From assembly GCA_022839045.1 (NCBI GenBank), contig JALHDI010000128.1, positions 1 to 7,318 on the forward strand: a stretch of DNA of 7,318 nt, given 5' to 3'. The notes beneath the pieces were generated by a model. The model did no database searches. It saw only the letters and a program-made list of their open reading frames with translations, and was not told where the DNA came from. The stretch's first letter is position 1. The number at the start of each line of letters is the position of its first letter. The translations under genes and the position numbers were made by a program. Of this stretch, positions 5,913 through 7,318 are shown one piece after another. This stretch comes from Sporomusaceae bacterium. GTDB lineage: Bacteria > Bacillota_C > Negativicutes > Sporomusales_B > UBA7701.

Positions 5913-5941
5913 ATTATAACATTAGGTTTATAGCAAGACAA
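5913..5941 (-). promoter_or_regulatory. Sigma-A-type promoter of the pheB-like/hom/thrB operon
   Basis: On the minus strand TTGTCT (5941-5936), a 17-base spacer and a perfect TATAAT (5918-5913) predict a start near 5906 and a leader of about 48 bases. The leader is too short for a T-box or an amino-acid riboswitch. It carries a 10-base palindrome, gataattatc (5889-5898), that might be an operator but is weak alone. Confidence 0.8.
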
Positions 5942-5953
5942 GGGAAAAAGGGC

Positions 5954-5982
5954 AAAAAAAAGGGCCGGCCGTGGCGGCCGCC
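5954..5982 (-). terminator. Intrinsic terminator of spoIVA
   Basis: On the minus strand CGGCCG (5980-5975), loop CCA and CGGCCG (5971-5966) form a 6-bp stem. Two further G-C pairs can form across a one-base bulge, and then CTTTTTTTT follows (5962-5954). It lies about 40 bases after the spoIVA stop and just upstream of the next operon promoter, so it separates the two transcription units. A second weaker stem, GCCGA/TCGGC (about 6006-5980), overlaps it. Confidence 0.9.
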
Positions 5983-6022
5983 GATAAATTCGGGCGTTTT
6001 CGGCTAAATTAACCCGATAGGT

Positions 6023-7318
6023 TCAGAAGATTATGCAGATCAGCCCGCCGCTCCCCTCGTTGACCACTTTCTGCAACGTTTCGCGCAGTTTGATCTGGGC
6101 GTTTTCGGGCATGGTGTTAAGTTTGTTCTGGATGCCTTCGCGCACGAGGGCGTTGAGGGATTTGCCGAACAGGTTGGTGCGCCACAGTTTCTCCGGCTCG
6201 CCTTCGAATTCGCGCAGCAGGTAGTGGATGAGTTCCTCGCTCTGTTTTTCGGTACCGATGATGGGCGAGATCTCGGCCTGGACGTCGGTCCTGATGATGT
6301 GGAGGGACGGCGCGGACGCTTTGAGGCGCACGCCGAAGCGGTTGCCGGTGCGGATGATTTCCGGCTCCTCGAGAACCATTTCGTCGACCTGGGGCGGAAC
6401 GATGCCGTAGCCGGTCTGGCGGACCTGTTCGAGGGCGGAGGCGATTTTGTCGTGCTCGCGCTTGGCTACGGACAGGTCGCGCATGAGACGGAGAACGTGG
6501 TGTTCGCCGCTGACGGTGAAGCCGGTGAGTTCTTCGAGGACCTGGTAGAAGAGTTCGCTGCGGGCGGTCATTTCGATGACGGCGATGCCGCTGCCGAGGT
6601 CCATGTCGTGGAGGATGACGTCGGCGACGAAGTCGTAGCCCGAGAGGTCGTCGATGGCCCGGTCGATGTCGCGCAGGCGGCGCACGTACTGGACGACGTC
6701 GTGGACGGCACCGTCGAATTTCTGCCGCAGCCAGTGATCGGTTTCGAGTTCTTCCACCCAGCGCGGCAGGGTGATGTTGACTTCCTTGACGGGGAATTCG
6801 TACAGAACTTCCTGAAGGATGGCGTAGACGTCGTCGGTGGTGAGCTGCAGGCAGTCGACGGGAATGACGGGGACGTCGTACTTGTTCTCAAGTTTGGCGA
6901 CGAGTTCCCTGGTCTCCTTGGCGGTCGGCTGTCCGGTGTTGAGGATGACGAGGAACGGTTTCTGCAGTTCTTTGAGTTCGCCGATGACCCGCTCTTCGGC
7001 GGCGACGTATTTGTCGCGCGGCAGGTCGGTGACGGTGCCGTCGGTGGTGATGACGAGACCGATGGTGGAATGGTCGGCGATGACTTTGCGTGTGCCGATC
7101 TCGGCGGCTTCCTGGAAGGGTATTTCCTGGTCGTCCCAGGGAGTGAGGACCATGCGGGGGCCGTCCTCCTCCTCGTAGCCGAGGGCGCCGTCGACGGTAT
7201 AGCCGACGCAGTCTACGACCCTGACGCGGACTTTGACGTTTTCCTTGACGACGATTTCGACCGCTTCGTTGGGGATGAATTTGGGCTCGGTGGTCATGAT
7301 GGTTTTACCGGCGGCGGA
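6023..7318 (-). CDS. spoIVA: SpoIVA, spore coat morphogenetic ATPase (N-terminus outside the window)
   Basis: SpoIVA is made in the mother cell, binds the forespore surface through SpoVM, hydrolyses ATP and polymerises into the coat basement layer. The frame runs through the right edge: the codons before the internal ATG at 7295-7297 read SAAGKTI, matching residues 62-68 of the Bacillus protein. About 61 N-terminal residues, including the Walker A loop, are therefore missing from view. The 431 residues seen include the switch threonines in MTTEPKF (equivalent to T70/T71), the Walker B Asp in VVDCVGYTV (equivalent to D97), and STIGLVITTDGT. They also include the conserved C-terminal block EPEIIRTGNRFGVRLKA, IIGTEKQSEELIHYLL, MPENAQIKLRETL and the final NEGSGGLICIIF. 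The C-terminus is where SpoVM is known to act. The usual regulator is sigma-E, whose promoter would lie outside. The identity is certain from motif order. Confidence 0.98.
   Translation of the reverse strand, partial: SAAGKTIMTTEPKFIPNEAVEIVVKENVKVRVRVVDCVGYTVDGALGYEEEDGPRMVLTPWDDQEIPFQEAAEIGTRKVIADHSTIGLVITTDGTVTDLPRDKYVAAEERVIGELKELQKPFLVILNTGQPTAKETRELVAKLENKYDVPVIPVDCLQLTTDDVYAILQEVLYEFPVKEVNITLPRWVEELETDHWLRQKFDGAVHDVVQYVRRLRDIDRAIDDLSGYDFVADVILHDMDLGSGIAVIEMTARSELFYQVLEELTGFTVSGEHHVLRLMRDLSVAKREHDKIASALEQVRQTGYGIVPPQVDEMVLEEPEIIRTGNRFGVRLKASAPSLHIIRTDVQAEISPIIGTEKQSEELIHYLLREFEGEPEKLWRTNLFGKSLNALVREGIQNKLNTMPENAQIKLRETLQKVVNEGSGGLICIIF

Noticed and set aside
3225..5933. Uninterrupted 902-codon plus-strand frame antisense to thrB, hom and the pheB-like gene
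   Set aside because: Its product is a low-complexity Gly/Asp/Ala/Val-rich string with no family signature or RBS. It arises because GC-rich third positions in the real minus-strand codons remove stop codons from this antisense frame.
7295..7297. ATG as the start of spoIVA
   Set aside because: The frame continues upstream to the window edge with SAAGKTI, which matches internal SpoIVA sequence, so this Met is internal and the gene is cut by the edge.

Overview
The window is a GC-rich stretch of an endospore-forming, anaerobe-like Firmicute. The spore-coat ATPase gene spoIVA makes an endospore former near certain. The high GC content, the protein wording and the strong AGGAGG ribosome binding sites suggest a Negativicutes (Sporomusaceae-type) genome. 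That lineage call is inference, and a high-GC Clostridia member is not excluded. Every gene I support lies on the minus strand, so the transcription order runs from right to left.

In transcription order: (1) spoIVA (6023 to beyond 7318), lacking only about its first 61 codons, closed by a strong hairpin and U-tract terminator at 5954-5982. (2) A three-gene threonine-branch operon, pheB-like ACT protein, hom and thrB (5858 to 3159), with a clear sigma-A-type promoter at 5913-5941 and gaps of 18 and 24 bases. (3) tRNA-Pro(GGG) at 3042-3118, with its own consensus promoter laid over the thrB stop codon and a terminator at about 2996-3024. (4) A 54-residue predicted two-helix membrane protein of unknown function (2620-2784). 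(5) A class III PLP aminotransferase closely resembling putrescine aminotransferase PatA (1274-2527), starting at GTG. (6) An intergenic stretch of about 200 bases packed with inverted repeats (about 1066-1274). (7) A small START/SRPBCC (COQ10/RatA-like) lipid-binding-fold protein (567-1004). (8) The first half of the membrane zinc protease HtpX (1-420, cut by the window edge), behind a promoter that lies wholly inside a perfect 14+14 inverted repeat.

The coding content is ordinary housekeeping, sporulation and amino-acid metabolism: PheB-like/Hom/ThrB carry flux from aspartate semialdehyde towards threonine, and SpoIVA builds the basement layer of the spore coat. I found no CRISPR array, transposase, toxin system or defence island. 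The unexplained signal is in the non-coding DNA: the probable operator over the htpX promoter, the hairpin-rich element after the aminotransferase, and a 9-bp inverted repeat in the next leader that could hide the ribosome binding site of the START-domain gene and has a competing partner inside the hairpin-rich element.
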